Made by a program: the position numbers and the translations under genes | Shown here: in pieces, positions 17,514 to 26,079 of the stretch | Layout: every line of letters starts with the position of its first letter | Numbering within the stretch: position 1 is the first letter of the stretch | The notes under the pieces: model-generated | Databases searched by the model: none | The model's input: only the letters and a program-made list of their open reading frames with translations | Told to the model about the DNA's origin: nothing | Origin: Natrinema ejinorense | Lineage (GTDB): Archaea; Halobacteriota; Halobacteria; Halobacteriales; Natrialbaceae | Reading direction: 5' to 3' | DNA: 64,000 nucleotides | Assembly (NCBI RefSeq): GCF_002494345.1 | Contig: NZ_NXNI01000001.1 | Location: 3,924,346-3,988,345 of the forward strand

Positions 17514-18218
17514 ATGAAATCCCGAACCATAGCAGTCGTCGCGGTTGCACTGCTCGTCGCCCTCTCCGGGTGCAGTGCTCTCGGTGGATCGCAGGCGGAT
17601 GACCAAGCGACCGAGTCCGATTCGGAGCCATTGAACGAAACCCAGTCGGAATCGAACGGTTCCGACGACACAGAAACCGACACTAGCGACGACATCGAAT
17701 CGAACGGAACTGCGAACGACACGGACGACGGAGACGACACTGCTGATGCGGAGTGGTCCCCGCCCGAGGAACCGAACCGTCCGATAGAAGACGAACGCGA
17801 GGATCGAATCGAATCCGTCGAGTTCGTCGACAAAGAACCCGTAGCGAGTGGTGACGGCTACTCGAACTTCAACCTCGAGGTCGTTGCCAACACCAGCATG
17901 GAGGACGTCGATCCGCCGGAACACGGTGACGTGGAGGGTGAACCGTACTTCTTCGTCAAGATCAACGAGGACGAGCAGAAGCTACTCGAGCGAACGGATG
18001 AGGTTCGCATGGAAGAGAACGGGACGTTCCACATCGACGTTCGGCCGGCCGGTATCGAAGAGTTCGGTGCGGGCTCGTTGACCGTCGAGGTTTTCCTGAT
18101 GGACGAGGACAAAGACTGGGACGACATCTACGACTCCGTCGGCAGGGACATCCAGTACAACCCGGACGCGGACGACTCGTCCAGCACCGAGGACGGGTCG
18201 GAGACCAGCGAGAACTGA
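17514..18218 (+). CDS. Secreted lipoprotein with acidic linker, function unknown
   Basis: A 234-residue protein from ATG 17514. It has a signal peptide with lipobox (VALLVALSGCSALGG), then a long Ser/Thr/Asp/Glu/Asn linker to about residue 85, then a compact domain (SVEFVDKEPVASGDGYSNFN, then VVANTSMEDVDPPEHG, PYFFVKINED, GSLTVEVFLMDEDKDWDD). No Tat arginine pair is obvious, so export may be by Sec. The globular part looks like a small beta-rich extracellular domain. No family was recognised. It converges with the membrane-anchored HTH gene; co-function is only suggested by proximity. Confidence 0.75.
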   Translation: MKSRTIAVVAVALLVALSGCSALGGSQADDQATESDSEPLNETQSESNGSDDTETDTSDDIESNGTANDTDDGDDTADAEWSPPEEPNRPIEDEREDRIESVEFVDKEPVASGDGYSNFNLEVVANTSMEDVDPPEHGDVEGEPYFFVKINEDEQKLLERTDEVRMEENGTFHIDVRPAGIEEFGAGSLTVEVFLMDEDKDWDDIYDSVGRDIQYNPDADDSSSTEDGSETSEN

Positions 18219-18254
18219 GCCTGCCGGCGGATCGACCGTCCCGGACCGAGACGA

Positions 18255-19592
18255 TCACTCCACCTCGGTCGGATCGACGCCCGGCAGCGTGATGAGGTTT
18301 TCCCGGCCGATCCGGAGCTTCTCGATCTCGTCGTCGTCGTCCATCTTCGAGAGGAGTTGTGAGACCTTGGCGTTCGACCAGCCGGTCTCCGTGACGATGG
18401 ACGCCTGTTTCATCCGACCGCCGTTTCGTTTGAGCAATCGAAGGACGCGTTCCTCGTCGCTTAACAGTTCGGGATCGATTTCGTCGTCAACCGGTTCCTC
18501 GAACTCGAGGTGGGTGCCCGATCCGCCGTCGGTATCGGCGGCTGCGGGCGAGTCGACCGCCGCGTTGGCGACCGGTTCGGCGCCCCCATCGCCGTGGGTC
18601 GTGGTCCCATCGGAACCGTTCCCGTCACGTTCGCGGGGATCGAGTCGCTTCAACAGCCCGAGTGGCCCGGTGGTTGCGAGCGACGCCAGCGGATCGGTCG
18701 CCCCCTCCCGGTCGTCGTCGGTCTTTCGCCTCGCGAGGACGTAGCCGCCAGCCCCGATGAGGGCGACGACTCCGAGCAGCGCAGCGATCAGCACGGTCGT
18801 ATTCGAGTTCGGCGAATTCGGGCCAGCTCCCTGAAGGAGCGTCATCTCGAGCCCGTCCTCCTCGAAGTGATAGGGCCCGTTCCAGACGAGCGAGCCGTTT
18901 TCGGTCCCTGTCGGCGCGTCGACGAAGCCGTAGTTCTCCGGGGGTTCGATGACGAGCCGTTGCCAGCTCGCTAACGACTCGAACAGGAGTCCCTCGGTCG
19001 TCTGGAAGCTGTCGCCGACGCGAATCCGATCCCCGTCGACGGTTCCGAAATTCGTCCAGGTGAACGAATACGAAAGGATACCGACCCGGACATCGTCGCC
19101 GTTTGTGGCCGGTTCGTCGTCGGTATCGAGGGGTTCGATTCGTGCCCCGTCCCAGCCGGCGTTCTCGATGTCCATCTCGCGGCTGTTCGACTCGGCGACG
19201 CGGCTCGCGTACCGGTCGAACACTCGCGGATCGTACTGTGGGTCTCGCTGGCCCGCCATGACCGCGTCGGCGTAGTCGTGGAAGGTTTCGGCCTCGGAGT
19301 CGTCGGTCACGAGGAACCGGCTTTCGATATACCATTCGGCATCGCCATCGTCGGTGATTCGAACCCGGATCACCTGCCGCGTCTCGGGGCTCTCGAGGGG
19401 CGACGAGGACGATTGGAGGGCCGATACCGACTCTGGCTGCTCGAGGGCTAAGGCTGGGAAGGGAGACGTCGGCGGGGACCGCTCACCAGTCGTCGACGCA
19501 GGCGCCGACGGTGTGGCGGCGGCCACTGCCCCCAGACCGGACGTAGCGAGGAGGACTGTGAGGGCGAGTGCGGCGGCGGTGGACATCCGCAT
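18255..19592 (-). CDS. Membrane-anchored winged-HTH regulator with extracellular sensor
   Basis: A 445-residue protein from ATG 19592. It has a signal peptide (STAAALALTVLLATSGLGAV), an extracytoplasmic domain (about 70-262, starting VIRVRITDDGDAEWYIESRF), one TM segment (TVLIAALLGVVALIGAGGYV), a flexible Gly/Asp linker, and a C-terminal winged helix (LLSDEERVLRLLKRNGG, then QASIVTETGWSNAKVSQLLS). From memory this is the DUF7345/DUF7343 haloarchaeal pattern. It probably senses an envelope signal and binds DNA from the membrane. The 126-residue upstream extension crosses the divergent promoter and was rejected. Divergent from the next secreted-protein gene. Confidence 0.83.
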   Translation of the reverse strand: MRMSTAAALALTVLLATSGLGAVAAATPSAPASTTGERSPPTSPFPALALEQPESVSALQSSSSPLESPETRQVIRVRITDDGDAEWYIESRFLVTDDSEAETFHDYADAVMAGQRDPQYDPRVFDRYASRVAESNSREMDIENAGWDGARIEPLDTDDEPATNGDDVRVGILSYSFTWTNFGTVDGDRIRVGDSFQTTEGLLFESLASWQRLVIEPPENYGFVDAPTGTENGSLVWNGPYHFEEDGLEMTLLQGAGPNSPNSNTTVLIAALLGVVALIGAGGYVLARRKTDDDREGATDPLASLATTGPLGLLKRLDPRERDGNGSDGTTTHGDGGAEPVANAAVDSPAAADTDGGSGTHLEFEEPVDDEIDPELLSDEERVLRLLKRNGGRMKQASIVTETGWSNAKVSQLLSKMDDDDEIEKLRIGRENLITLPGVDPTEVE

Positions 19593-19761
19593 GTGTACCA
19601 ATTGGGTGGTTTCCACGGGGAAAAAACACTTTCCATCGATAATAAACTCCTTCTGACGCGGCTGAACGGCGTAATACGTCGTAACCGGGTCTGTAACGGG
19701 CGTCTCCGTGCCTGACCGATAGACGACCAGTTTTTGTATCAGGAGGCCATACGGTGTGGCG

Positions 19762-20991
19762 ATGAACAACGCGACGCCTGCCCTCCTCGCGTTCCTCCTC
19801 GTCCTCTCGCTGCCTGCGATGACCGTCGTCGCAGCGGCCCCTAGCGGCGAGCGCCTCGACGGATCGGCGGCGACCCTCCAGCAGGAACTCCCGGATCGAA
19901 CGGCCCCGGTCGAGGCCGAGAACACGACCAACCGTCTCCCCTTGACCGGTGACGTCAGAAGCGAGTACACCGACTACGGGAGCGGCCTCGGGCTGGTTTT
20001 CGCGAATGCCGACGACGAACTCAGGCTCGACTACGAGCAGTACACGCTCGTCGACGACGAGTTCGACGATGCAACCACTGAGCAGCAAGCAGCGATGGTC
20101 CAGCAGGCCTACGAGCGTATCAACGAACGGGCCGACGAACTCGAGCAACGCGAGCGCGAGGCGGTACGAGCATACGCAGCCGGCGAGCAATCGACGAACG
20201 AACTCCTCCAGACGTTGCTGCGAAACCACAAGGAGGCGGCGATGCTGGCCGATACCCTTCGGGAACTCGAGGGACGAGCAAACCAGGTCTCCGGGTATTC
20301 GCTGCCGGCTGACTACTCCGACTACAAGACCCTGGAGTACCATCGAACGCCGCTCCGAGAGAACCTCGAAGCACTCACCGATCGGCCGACACGCGGGAGC
20401 GGACTCGACGTGACCGTCTCGGCTTCACAGACGGGGTACAGCCTCGCGATGGTAGACGGGGACCGATACCTCGTCGAAACGGCCAGATTCGATAATCGCG
20501 ACCAAACTGGCTCGAACCAGCTCGACCACAGCGACGCGTACAATCACGCGGAGGACCTCTACCCATGGGCCTCCAGCGACGACGGGCCCCACTTCCAGGA
20601 AAACAGTCCTGATCACTACTGGGCGGAGCCGAAGCTTGATCAGGGCCGGCTCGATTTCTACTTCAATACCCAGACCGGAAACGTCTATCGCGAGACACAG
20701 GAACTGACCACACAATCGCTCCCCGTAACGGACGAGACGACGCGGTCCAATGACGGGCTCGAGCTGTCGATCAACGAGACGCCGCCGGCGGAGAACGTTA
20801 ACAGTCCGATCGAGGTGACGGTGACCGACCAGGCGACCGGCGAACCCGAGCAGGCAACCATCATCATTGACGGGATCGAAATCGGGAAAACCGGCGAGGA
20901 CGGGTCGCTGTGGATCGTTCCAACCCTCGGCCAATCAGAGCTGACGGCACGGACTGCAAACGGGACCGTCAACGCGACGATCACGTCCTAA
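19762..20991 (+). CDS. Secreted protein with coiled-coil and Ig-like C-terminal domain
   Basis: A 409-residue protein from ATG 19762. It has a signal peptide (PALLAFLLVLSLPAMTVVAA), an extended helical region rich in Glu/Gln/Arg (about 85-200, for example YERINERADELEQREREAV), and a C-terminal beta-sandwich-like part (SPIEVTVTDQATGEPEQATI, then IIDGIEIGKTGEDGSLWIVP). The last segment looks like a carboxypeptidase-regulatory or Ig-like fold. No transmembrane anchor is obvious beyond the signal. It is divergently transcribed from the membrane-anchored regulator across a 169-bp gap, so it may be its target. Function unknown. Confidence 0.75.
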   Translation: MNNATPALLAFLLVLSLPAMTVVAAAPSGERLDGSAATLQQELPDRTAPVEAENTTNRLPLTGDVRSEYTDYGSGLGLVFANADDELRLDYEQYTLVDDEFDDATTEQQAAMVQQAYERINERADELEQREREAVRAYAAGEQSTNELLQTLLRNHKEAAMLADTLRELEGRANQVSGYSLPADYSDYKTLEYHRTPLRENLEALTDRPTRGSGLDVTVSASQTGYSLAMVDGDRYLVETARFDNRDQTGSNQLDHSDAYNHAEDLYPWASSDDGPHFQENSPDHYWAEPKLDQGRLDFYFNTQTGNVYRETQELTTQSLPVTDETTRSNDGLELSINETPPAENVNSPIEVTVTDQATGEPEQATIIIDGIEIGKTGEDGSLWIVPTLGQSELTARTANGTVNATITS

Positions 20992-21067
20992 TTCGGTGTG
21001 TCCGGACGGAGTCACGATTCGGCTTCGACCCGGGAACGTGTTTTTCCACGTCTGGGTTGACTGTCAT

Positions 21068-21097
21068 TTATACGCGAAGGAGCGGCCAGAGCGATGC
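21068..21097 (+). promoter_or_regulatory. TATA box deciding a leaderless GTG start
   Basis: TTTATACG at about 21067-21074 lies roughly 26 nt upstream of the GTG at 21098, which is the spacing for a leaderless transcript. This supports the GTG as the start and argues against the longer upstream reading that would contain the box. Confidence 0.55.
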
Positions 21098-21604
21098 GTG
21101 ATCCCAAAGCGGTTCCGTCCCCGACGACGCTCCACTTCGAGCGCGCCACGCGCGGTGAGCCCGCTCGTCGGCGTCCTCGCGTTGCTCGCAATTACCGTCT
21201 GCCTGGCGACGGTGGTCGCGGTCGGCGTCGGCGCATGGTCACTCGAGGCTCCCGGTCCGACGGCGACGTTCGAACTCTCGGCCGACGGCGACCGCTCCTC
21301 GATCACGATCGAGCACGTCGCCGGTGATCCCGTCGACGTCGAGGCACTCTCGGTGACGATCGCGATAAACGGGACGGAACTCACCGAACAGCCGCCCGTC
21401 CCGTTCGTCGGCGCGAGCGGGTTCAATGGCTCACCCGAGGGCCCGTTCAATCGGGAGGCCGATCCGGAGTGGACGGCGGGAGAACGGGCCGGCGTGTCCG
21501 TCGCCGAGACGAACTCTCCGACGCTCGAGACGGACGATTCGATCACCGTCTCGCTCGACGTCGACGGCCGCCGGATCGCCGAACTCGAGACGACGGTCCG
21601 ATGA
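21098..21604 (+). CDS. Type IV pilin-like / archaeal pilin N-terminal domain protein
   Basis: A 168-residue protein from GTG 21098. A short positive N-terminus (IPKRFRPRRRSTSSAPRA) precedes VSPLVGVLALLAITVCLATV, the standard haloarchaeal PilA/Pilin_N signature that the PibD prepilin peptidase processes. The C-terminal part is beta-rich (FELSADGDRSSITIEHVAGD). It is probably a minor pilin or pilin-like surface protein assembled by the archaeal type IV pilus machinery, or a membrane-anchored secreted protein. No assembly genes are nearby. It follows the secreted-protein gene with 106 bp between. Confidence 0.8.
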   Translation: MIPKRFRPRRRSTSSAPRAVSPLVGVLALLAITVCLATVVAVGVGAWSLEAPGPTATFELSADGDRSSITIEHVAGDPVDVEALSVTIAINGTELTEQPPVPFVGASGFNGSPEGPFNREADPEWTAGERAGVSVAETNSPTLETDDSITVSLDVDGRRIAELETTVR

Positions 21605-21625
21605 GGTCCGCTCGGCCCCGGGGCG

Positions 21626-22249
21626 TCACTCGGGTGCGCGTCCGATCGTCGTGATCGCGACGTCGGGGTCGTAGGACGGACCCATGAACGCGTGTTTCAC
21701 GTCCTCGAAACCGGCGGTTTTGAACATCTCGTCGGCCTCGTACTCGTCGTAAAAGAGCATGATCGAGTCGGCCAGCAGCTGGCTGATGACGTTGTCGGGA
21801 TAGTTCGGGCCGACGACGAGCACCTGGCCGCCGGGTTTGAGCACGCGACGGAATTCCCGCAGCGCGAGGATCGGGGTCGGCCAGTACTCGATCGAACCCG
21901 ACGACCAGACGACGTCGAACGTGTCCGTCGCAAACGGCAGCCGTTCGGCATCGCCGCGGTGGAAGTGAACCGGCGGCGCGCGTTTGCCGAACTTCTCGTA
22001 GGCCTGTTCGAGTTGGTGTTCGCTCTGGTCGAGCGCGTAGACCTCGTCGACGTGCTCGAGCAGCCCTTCGGTGGCGAAGCCGGTGCCACAGCCGACGTCG
22101 AGGACCGTCATGTCGTCCTCGATGTCGAGCAACGAAAGCGCCGCGGTGCGCATGTCCTCGGTCCAGATGAACGGGTTCACCTGATCGTAGACCCGTGAGA
22201 GGTACTTATAGAACAGTCGAGCACGGGCCTTGTTCTCGAGAAGTCCCAT
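21626..22249 (-). CDS. Class I SAM-dependent methyltransferase, UbiE/VTE3-like
   Basis: A 207-residue enzyme from ATG 22249 (MGLLENKARARLFYKYLSRV). The SAM-binding motif VLDVGCGTGFATEG is at about 47-60, with YALDQSEHQLEQA, an acidic post-motif (GDAERLPFATDTFDVVWSSG) and a FRRVLKPGGQVLVVGP motif. The N-terminal YDQVNPFIW segment resembles quinone-ring C-methyltransferases such as MPBQ/MSBQ methyltransferase. Methylation of menaquinone is therefore plausible, but this is inference. It is divergent from the ATP synthase operon. Confidence 0.82.
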   Translation of the reverse strand: MGLLENKARARLFYKYLSRVYDQVNPFIWTEDMRTAALSLLDIEDDMTVLDVGCGTGFATEGLLEHVDEVYALDQSEHQLEQAYEKFGKRAPPVHFHRGDAERLPFATDTFDVVWSSGSIEYWPTPILALREFRRVLKPGGQVLVVGPNYPDNVISQLLADSIMLFYDEYEADEMFKTAGFEDVKHAFMGPSYDPDVAITTIGRAPE

Positions 22250-22369
22250 TAGTGAGGGGTTTCGATCGGATCGGCATATGTCTGCCGTTCCCGACGCTGT
22301 GAAGGCGAAGTAAAACGTGATTATCGTCCGTTCGGGCTCGGATCGCGCTGAGTCACTTTCGCAACTACC

Positions 22370-22406
22370 ATATACGCGCTCTGGCAAACGTCCGACTGCT
22401 TAGAAT
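22370..22406 (+). promoter_or_regulatory. Probable promoter of the ATP synthase operon
   Basis: CATATACG at 22370-22377 lies about 30 nt before the atpH ATG at 22407, giving a leader of only a few nucleotides. Confidence 0.5.
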
Positions 22407-22739
22407 ATGCCGAGGCCAGAGGTTCTCGAACGAATTAAGTCGGCGGAGGAAGAGGCCGACGAGATCGTCGCATTGGCAGACAACGACCGCGACGAGCGGA
22501 TAGCCGAGGCCCGGGAACGTGCCGAGGAGATTCGCACGGAAGCGGAACAGGAGGCCAGGGAGCTCAAAGAGCGCCGCCTGGAGGAGGCTCGCGAGGAGAT
22601 CGATGCGGAGTGCGAGCAGGTCCTCGAAGCAGGCGAACAGGAGCGTGAGGAACTCGCCGAGCGCGCCCGGAAACGGGTCGGCGACGTGACCGACCACGTC
22701 GTCGACCTGTTCCAGGAGGACGTCCATGCTCAGACCTGA
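22407..22739 (+). CDS. atpH: A-type ATP synthase subunit H
   Basis: A 110-residue, highly charged, almost entirely helical protein (RIKSAEEEADEIVALADN through ELAERARKRVGDVTDHV), as expected for the archaeal H (AhaH/G-type) peripheral-stalk subunit that pairs with subunit E in a coiled coil. First gene of the A1Ao operon in the usual haloarchaeal order H-I-K-E-C-F-A-B. It overlaps atpI by 14 bp. The protein lacks any catalytic motif, so the assignment rests on length, composition and position. Confidence 0.9.
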   Translation: MPRPEVLERIKSAEEEADEIVALADNDRDERIAEARERAEEIRTEAEQEARELKERRLEEAREEIDAECEQVLEAGEQEREELAERARKRVGDVTDHVVDLFQEDVHAQT

Positions 22740-24987
22740 GCGTATGAGCAAGGTCTCGGTGACCGGTTCCAGGCGCGTCATGCCCACGGTCATCGAGGCG
22801 GTCCACGAGCTGAGTCTCGTCCACCTCTCGGACTACGACGGCTCCTGGGACGGATTCGACAACGGCGACCCGATGACGGGTGCCGACGACGCATCCGAGA
22901 AGCTGGTGACCGTCCGCGCCCTCGAGAGTACCCTCGAGCTATCGGCCGACGAGGCCGATCCGGGGACGCTCGAGGAGGGCTGGGAAGCCCGGCTCGAGGA
23001 GATCCGAACGCGGATCAACGACCTCGACGACCGCCGCGTGGAGATCAACGACGAACTGCGGCAGGTCGACGAGAAGATCGACCGCGTGGCACCCTTTGCG
23101 GAACTCGGTATCGACCTCGACCTGCTGTCGGGGTACGAGACGGTCGACGTGCTCGTCGGCGAGGGCCCCCTCGAGGAAGTCGAGGCTGCCGTCGACGCGT
23201 CCGACGACGTTCGGGCGTTCGAGACGTTCACCGGTGGCGACGTCGTGGCTATCGTGGCCGCGCCCGCCGAGGGAGCCGACGAGGAGCCGATCGACGACGC
23301 CCTGGTCGGCGTCGAGTTCACCCGCTACGAGGTGCCCGACACCGAACAGAGTCCCGAGGACTACGTCGCGGACCTCGAGAGCCGGAAGCGGGACCTCGAG
23401 TCCCAACTCGAAGAGATCGACGCGGAGCTCGCGGAGATCAAACAGGAGGAAGCGGCCTTCCTCCTGCGAGTCGAGGAGGAACTGACGATCGAGGTCCAGC
23501 AGGCGGAAGCGCCGCTGCAGTTCGCGACGACGGACCACGCGTTCGTCGCCGAAGGCTGGCTTCCCTCCGAGGAGTACGACCGACTCGTCGCCACGCTGAA
23601 CGACGCGGTCGGCGACAGTGTCGAAACCGAAGAACTCGTCAGAGCCGATTACAACGACGAGGGGTATCCGACGCGGACGGAAGACGTCGACCACGGCGGC
23701 TCCGGCGGTGCCGAGGAGACGACCGAGGAGGAAAAGCGGGAGGCCGCGACGCAGGAGGCGATCGCCGACGGCGGTACGACCGCTGCCAGCGGCGATGTCG
23801 TGACGATGGTCGACGAACCGCCGGTCATTCAGGACAACACCGGCCCCGCGAAGCCCTTCGAGTTCCTGTTGCGGCTGATCGACCGGCCCAAGTACAGCGA
23901 ACTCGACCCGACGATCGTCCTGCTGTTGACGTTCCCGGCGTTCTACGGCTTCATGCTGGGCGACCTCGGCTACGGGATGATCTACACAACCGCCGGCTTC
24001 CTCATGTACAGCCGGTTCGACGAGGACATCATCCGAAGTCTGGGTGCGATCGGCATGTGGGCCGGCGGGTTCACGATGCTGTTCGGCGTCCTCTACGGCG
24101 AGTTCTTCGGGATGCACTTCCTGGGAGACATCGTCTTTGGCGGGAGTCCGCCGTTGCACAAGGGACTGCAGCCCGTGTACGCGAACTACGGAACGACGTG
24201 GCTGATGGTGAGCGTCCTGATCGGACTGGCCCACCTTACCCTCGGGTACGCCTTCGGCTTCTTCAACGATCTCGATCACGGCGTCGGCGATGCGTTCCTC
24301 GAGAACGGCTCGTGGGCGCTGCTCATGATCGGCGTCTGGGTCTGGATCTTCAGTCGCCACGGTGAGAGCGTCAAGCCGGAGTTCCTGTTCACCTCGTTCG
24401 GGAACGGCTCCGAGGCGGCGTTCGAACTCGGATTCACCGGCTTCGCCACCGAAATCGGGATGTACGTCGGACTCCCGCTCATCGCGATCGGGTTCGTGAC
24501 GATGGTCTACGGCGAAGTCAAACACTACGGCGTCCTCGGCATCATCATCGGCGGGCTCGAGAGCTTCAACGTCCTCGGAGACGTGCTCTCGTACCTGCGG
24601 ATCGCGGCGGTCATCCTGGCGAAGGCGGGCATGGCGTTCGTCGTCAACATGCTCTTCTTCGGGGTGTACGTCGTCGAGACCGATCACGGCGCGGAGTGGC
24701 ACTTCGGTACCAGCCACGCACCCCAGCACATGCTCGAACAGGGGACCTACCACGGTCACGAAGTGTCCGAGGTCATGTTCGGCGGCCTGCTCCACGGCGG
24801 TCTCGTGATGGCCATCCTCGGCGTGGTCATCCTCGTCGTGGGTCACATCGTCGTCCTCCTGCTCGGCATTACGAGCGCCGGCCTGCAGGGGATCCGTCTC
24901 GAGTACGTCGAGTTCTTCAATCGGTTCTACGAGGGCGGTGGCCGGAAGTTCGAACCCTTCGGTGGGATTCGATCCGACGACGACTGA
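22726..24987 (+). CDS. atpI: A-type ATP synthase subunit I (a-type membrane subunit)
   Basis: A 753-residue protein. The N-terminal half (about 1-380) is cytoplasmic and partly coiled coil (VEINDELRQVDEKIDRV). The C-terminal half has about seven or eight TM segments, including FPAFYGFMLGDLGYGMIYTT and SFNVLGDVLSYLRIAAVILA. The Arg in LSYLRIAAV is the one facing the c-ring Glu in this family, forming the proton path. The start MLRPERMSKVSVTGS overlaps the end of atpH; a downstream ATG at 22744 is possible. Confidence 0.94.
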   Translation: MLRPERMSKVSVTGSRRVMPTVIEAVHELSLVHLSDYDGSWDGFDNGDPMTGADDASEKLVTVRALESTLELSADEADPGTLEEGWEARLEEIRTRINDLDDRRVEINDELRQVDEKIDRVAPFAELGIDLDLLSGYETVDVLVGEGPLEEVEAAVDASDDVRAFETFTGGDVVAIVAAPAEGADEEPIDDALVGVEFTRYEVPDTEQSPEDYVADLESRKRDLESQLEEIDAELAEIKQEEAAFLLRVEEELTIEVQQAEAPLQFATTDHAFVAEGWLPSEEYDRLVATLNDAVGDSVETEELVRADYNDEGYPTRTEDVDHGGSGGAEETTEEEKREAATQEAIADGGTTAASGDVVTMVDEPPVIQDNTGPAKPFEFLLRLIDRPKYSELDPTIVLLLTFPAFYGFMLGDLGYGMIYTTAGFLMYSRFDEDIIRSLGAIGMWAGGFTMLFGVLYGEFFGMHFLGDIVFGGSPPLHKGLQPVYANYGTTWLMVSVLIGLAHLTLGYAFGFFNDLDHGVGDAFLENGSWALLMIGVWVWIFSRHGESVKPEFLFTSFGNGSEAAFELGFTGFATEIGMYVGLPLIAIGFVTMVYGEVKHYGVLGIIIGGLESFNVLGDVLSYLRIAAVILAKAGMAFVVNMLFFGVYVVETDHGAEWHFGTSHAPQHMLEQGTYHGHEVSEVMFGGLLHGGLVMAILGVVILVVGHIVVLLLGITSAGLQGIRLEYVEFFNRFYEGGGRKFEPFGGIRSDDD

Positions 24988-25124
24988 CGTCGCCGGCCAC
25001 CACGCCACGGACTCGTTCCGCGTGGCAATCGGGCACGCATTCCGGGACCTTCATCGAAAGGGTAATACCTCTGGATACCGAGTATTAACGGCTACGCCGG
25101 TGAAATCGGCGGTTTAGTTTGGGA

Positions 25125-25190
25125 AGTTTTAAGAACACGCTGGGGAGTAGTACCACCTGTCCGGTTGCAAAACCACGAGGAAACTCAATC
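25125..25190 (+). promoter_or_regulatory. Possible internal promoter and SD ahead of atpK
   Basis: In the 203-bp gap between atpI and atpK, AGTTTTAAG at 25125-25133 could act as a TATA element. GAGG at 25177-25180 lies 10 nt before the atpK ATG and could pair with the 16S rRNA 3' end. This could raise proteolipid expression above its operon neighbours, as its multi-copy ring would require. Confidence 0.35.
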
Positions 25191-25472
25191 ATGACAATCG
25201 AAACTCTACCCGAGGTCGCATTTGCACTGAACAGTTTCGCAGAGAACGTCGTACTGCAGCAGGGTGGCGGTGGCCCGATGCTCGAGCAGGGAGGGGCTGC
25301 GGCGATCGGTATCGGTCTCGCAGCTATCGGCGCGGGCTATGCGGAGCGAGCGATCGGTGCGTCGGTCGTCGGGGCACTCGCCGAGGACTCCATCTCGCCG
25401 GGTATCGGGATTCTCCTGACGGTCCTGCCCGAGACGCTCGTGATCTTCGCACTGGTCGCGCTCTTCGTCTAA
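25191..25472 (+). CDS. atpK: A-type ATP synthase subunit K (proteolipid, c subunit)
   Basis: A 93-residue two-helix proteolipid from ATG 25191 (MTIETLPEVAFALN). TM1 spans AAIGIGLAAIGAGYAERAIG and TM2 spans GIGILLTVLPETLVIFALVA. The Glu in LPETLVIF is the ion-binding carboxylate. One hairpin and one carboxylate per subunit is the simple c-type, consistent with proton coupling. The ring rotates against AtpI in the membrane. A reading from 25119 adds 24 residues without family resemblance. Confidence 0.92.
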   Translation: MTIETLPEVAFALNSFAENVVLQQGGGGPMLEQGGAAAIGIGLAAIGAGYAERAIGASVVGALAEDSISPGIGILLTVLPETLVIFALVALFV

Positions 25473-25497
25473 AGCGTCCCCATCGAACTTTCTTACA

Positions 25498-26079
25498 ATG
25501 AGTCTGGACACAGTCGTTGAGGACATTCGAGAAGAGGCTCACGCGCGTGCGGAGGACATCCGCAGTGAGGGCGAAACGCGCGCCGAAGAGATCGAGTCAG
25601 CCGCCCGAGAGGACGCCGACGAGATCATCGCCGACGCCGAAGCCGAGGTCGAGAGCGAGATCGAGCAGTTGCGCGAACAGCGACTCTCCAGCGCGAAGCT
25701 GGAGGCGAAACAGAAACGACTGGAGGCACGCCGCGACGCCCTCGCGGAGGTCCGCGACGCGGTCGAGGACGAACTCGCCGCTCTCGAGGGAGACACCCGC
25801 GAAGCGCTCACTCGTGACCTGCTCGAGGCGGCGACGGTCGAATTCGACGAGGGCGACGACGTCAACGTCTACGGCCGCAGCGACGACGAAGAGGTGCTCG
25901 AATCGATCCTCGAGGAGTACGACGGCTACCAGTACGCCGGCGGGTACGACTGTCTCGGCGGCGTCGTCGTCGAGAGCGACCAGTCCCGTGTCCGCGTCAA
26001 CAACACGTTCGACTCGGTGCTCGAGGACGTATGGGAAGACAATCTCCAGGAAATCAGCAACAGACTCTTCGAGCAATGA
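25498..26079 (+). CDS. atpE: A-type ATP synthase subunit E
   Basis: A 193-residue peripheral-stalk subunit. The N-terminal about 100 residues form a Glu/Arg/Ala-rich coiled coil (EEAHARAEDIRSEGETRAEE) and the C-terminal part is a mixed fold (YQYAGGYDCLGGVVVESDQS). It pairs with subunit H as a stator holding the A3B3 head. The stop overlaps the atpC ATG (ATGA). Confidence 0.93.
   Translation: MSLDTVVEDIREEAHARAEDIRSEGETRAEEIESAAREDADEIIADAEAEVESEIEQLREQRLSSAKLEAKQKRLEARRDALAEVRDAVEDELAALEGDTREALTRDLLEAATVEFDEGDDVNVYGRSDDEEVLESILEEYDGYQYAGGYDCLGGVVVESDQSRVRVNNTFDSVLEDVWEDNLQEISNRLFEQ

Noticed and set aside
18255..19970. 571-residue version of the membrane-anchored HTH protein
   Set aside because: The extra 126 residues cross the divergent promoter and have no homology; a signal peptide begins at 19592.
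22939..25008. 689-residue open frame opposite atpI
   Set aside because: It runs antisense through a clear atpI gene; GC-rich haloarchaeal DNA gives long antisense frames. The translation is Arg/Val/Asp-rich with no domain.
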